A stretch of 6,048 nucleotides of DNA from an uncultured Collinsella sp. (lineage in GTDB: Bacteria; Actinomycetota; Coriobacteriia; Coriobacteriales; Coriobacteriaceae): the NCBI GenBank assembly GCA_900552735.1, contig USBA01000120.1, positions 1 through 6,048 of the forward strand, given 5' to 3'. This document shows, piece by piece, positions 5,195 to 6,048 of the stretch (the stretch's first letter is position 1; the number at the start of each line of letters is the position of its first letter). A model generated the notes under the pieces. The model worked only from the letters and a program-made list of their open reading frames with translations. It was not told where the DNA came from and did no database searches. Position numbers and translations under genes: made by a program.

Positions 5195-5257
5195 ACTGAG
5201 AGGCGAAGGAAATCTATTCGCGGCATTCTCCGCCGGGCCGAGCGAAAGGACATGCAG

Positions 5258-6048
5258 ATGAACGAAAACGAGCTGGCCGGTTTGCTCGAGTCTTTAAAGC
5301 GAATGGGTTCGGATGACCTTAGCGTCGAAGTAAAAGAGAGCGCCACAACGCTTTCCCGCGACGTATGGGAAACGGTCAGCGCTTTCGCAAACACCGCCGG
5401 CGGCATCATCGTACTCGGAGTGAGCGAGCGCGCGGGTTTTGTCCCAGTTGCAAACTTTGAGACCGAGAAAGTGCTCAACCAATTCGTGGCGGGCATGGGC
5501 GATGCCGGCGGTCGCGGAAAGCTGGCCAATCCGCCCAAATACACCATTGAGCGCGTGGAGCTCCAGGGCACCGTGGTTCTGGTCATCACGATTGAGGAGC
5601 TCGACCCGTCGAGCAAGCCTTGCTATGTCATAGAGCGGGGCGCTCAAGGTGGCAGCTACAAACGCATCGATGACAAAGATGTCCCGCTTTCGTCGACCGA
5701 GGTTTTGGCACTGTCGTCATATGAACGGACGAGTCCTAGCGATCGCGATGCGGTGCCCGGCACGAGTGTGGGCGATCTCGACGAGTCGCTGGTCGACCGC
5801 ACGATAGAGCGTGCCTATTCGTTGACGCCTCGAGCGATGCGCGGTGCGGCGGACAAGAAGACAAAGATGGAGCGTCTGAATTTCCTCGACTTCCAGGGCA
5901 ATGTTACCAAGGCCGGCCTCCTTGCCGCGGGCGTTTACCCTCAGCAGTTCTATCCTAAGCTCTTCATTGATGTGGCTGTCCATGCAGGAACTCAAAAGAG
6001 CGCTGCGGGACCGCTAAGATTTATGGACCGTACGATCTGCGAGGGAAC
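5258..6048 (+). CDS. AlbA_2 (Schlafen-like) domain protein, probable ATP-binding regulator, 3' end outside window
   Basis: An open frame of 263 codons that runs off the right edge, so the C-terminal part is not visible. Residues about 20-150 match the AlbA_2/Schlafen nucleic-acid-binding domain: VEVKES (23-28), VWETVSAFANTAGGIIVLGV (36-55) and GGSYKRIDD (131-139), a G-x-Y-x-R-type motif followed by VPLSSTEV. Residues about 200-240 (LNFLDFQGNVTKAGLLAAG) continue as in actinobacterial proteins usually labelled ATP-binding protein or transcriptional regulator. Those commonly carry an ATPase-like (HATPase_c_4) and a winged-helix part further on, which would lie outside the window. AAAGGA (5245-5250) is 7 nt from the ATG at 5258 but 1 nt from that at 5252, so 5258 is preferred. 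It is separated from the PTS genes by a terminator and is probably unrelated to them. The repeat arrays just upstream suggest autoregulation. Its cellular role is unknown to me. Confidence 0.85.
   Translation, partial: MNENELAGLLESLKRMGSDDLSVEVKESATTLSRDVWETVSAFANTAGGIIVLGVSERAGFVPVANFETEKVLNQFVAGMGDAGGRGKLANPPKYTIERVELQGTVVLVITIEELDPSSKPCYVIERGAQGGSYKRIDDKDVPLSSTEVLALSSYERTSPSDRDAVPGTSVGDLDESLVDRTIERAYSLTPRAMRGAADKKTKMERLNFLDFQGNVTKAGLLAAGVYPQQFYPKLFIDVAVHAGTQKSAAGPLRFMDRTICEG

Larger units (their letters stand above)
4910..5257. other. Gene-free 348-bp region upstream of the AlbA_2 gene
   Basis: No coding sequence is supported on either strand here. After the terminator comes a plain stretch (4910-4960), then two motif arrays (4962-5029 and 5134-5194) with an AT-rich spacer between them. 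The spacer holds three small symmetrical elements: GAGACA/TGTCTC (5043-5048 and 5063-5068), ACCATGGT (5053-5060) and AAACATGTTT (5092-5101). A promoter for the AlbA_2 gene must lie here or in the second array. Weak candidates are TTGTTT (5077-5082) / TTAAAT (5100-5105) with a 17-bp spacer, and GATAAT (5178-5183) inside the second array. I cannot choose between them. Confidence 0.6.

Noticed and set aside
5007..5197. Two tiny frames, ATG to TAA at 5007-5030 and 5172-5195, encoding MRDKYER and MRDNYER.
   Set aside because: They arise automatically from two motif copies spaced 13 bp apart. Neither has a ribosome-binding site upstream, and the conserved unit is the DNA motif, which also appears inverted where no peptide is encoded.

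Overview
The window looks like a chromosomal segment of a moderately GC-rich gut actinobacterium. Collinsella or another Coriobacteriia member is my best guess, from the codon preferences, the mannose-family PTS gene set and the overall protein character. This is recognition from memory; no search was run.

Layout. Positions 1-99 are a promoter and leader region. Next come a GntR/HutC-type regulator (100-804), PTS EIIA (940-1359) and PTS EIIB (1423-1896), closed by a clear intrinsic terminator (1946-1980). A second transcription unit starts with its own promoter near 2013-2040 and carries a two-SIS-domain sugar-phosphate deglycase (2091-3125), EIIC (3207-3980) and EIID (3980-4828). A second intrinsic terminator (4874-4909) closes it. 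Positions 4910-5257 hold no gene but contain two arrays of an 8-bp motif, GAGAGATA, laid out with identical geometry exactly 165 bp apart. The last gene (5258 to the right edge, incomplete) encodes an AlbA_2 (Schlafen-like) protein.

How the genes work together. EIIA, EIIB, EIIC and EIID make a complete mannose-family PTS that imports a sugar derivative and phosphorylates it on entry. The SIS protein has the GlmS/FrlB-type catalytic Glu and His spaced 16 residues apart and a FrlB-like C-terminus. The simplest reading is uptake of an Amadori compound (fructoselysine, glucoselysine or similar) as its 6-phosphate, followed by deglycation to a hexose 6-phosphate and an amine or amino acid. No kinase is present, and none is needed with a PTS. 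The GntR/UTRA regulator probably senses the phosphorylated substrate, and related AT-rich elements overlap the candidate -10 boxes of all three promoters. The substrate itself cannot be read from the sequence.

Most notable points: the SIS gene has 229 consecutive codons ending in G or C and is bracketed by a 5'-leader hairpin and a perfect 13-bp hairpin without a U-tract, suggesting it is expressed far above the PTS membrane subunits; and the duplicated GAGAGATA arrays, whose differences all fall between motif copies, look like a conserved regulatory platform for the AlbA_2 gene.
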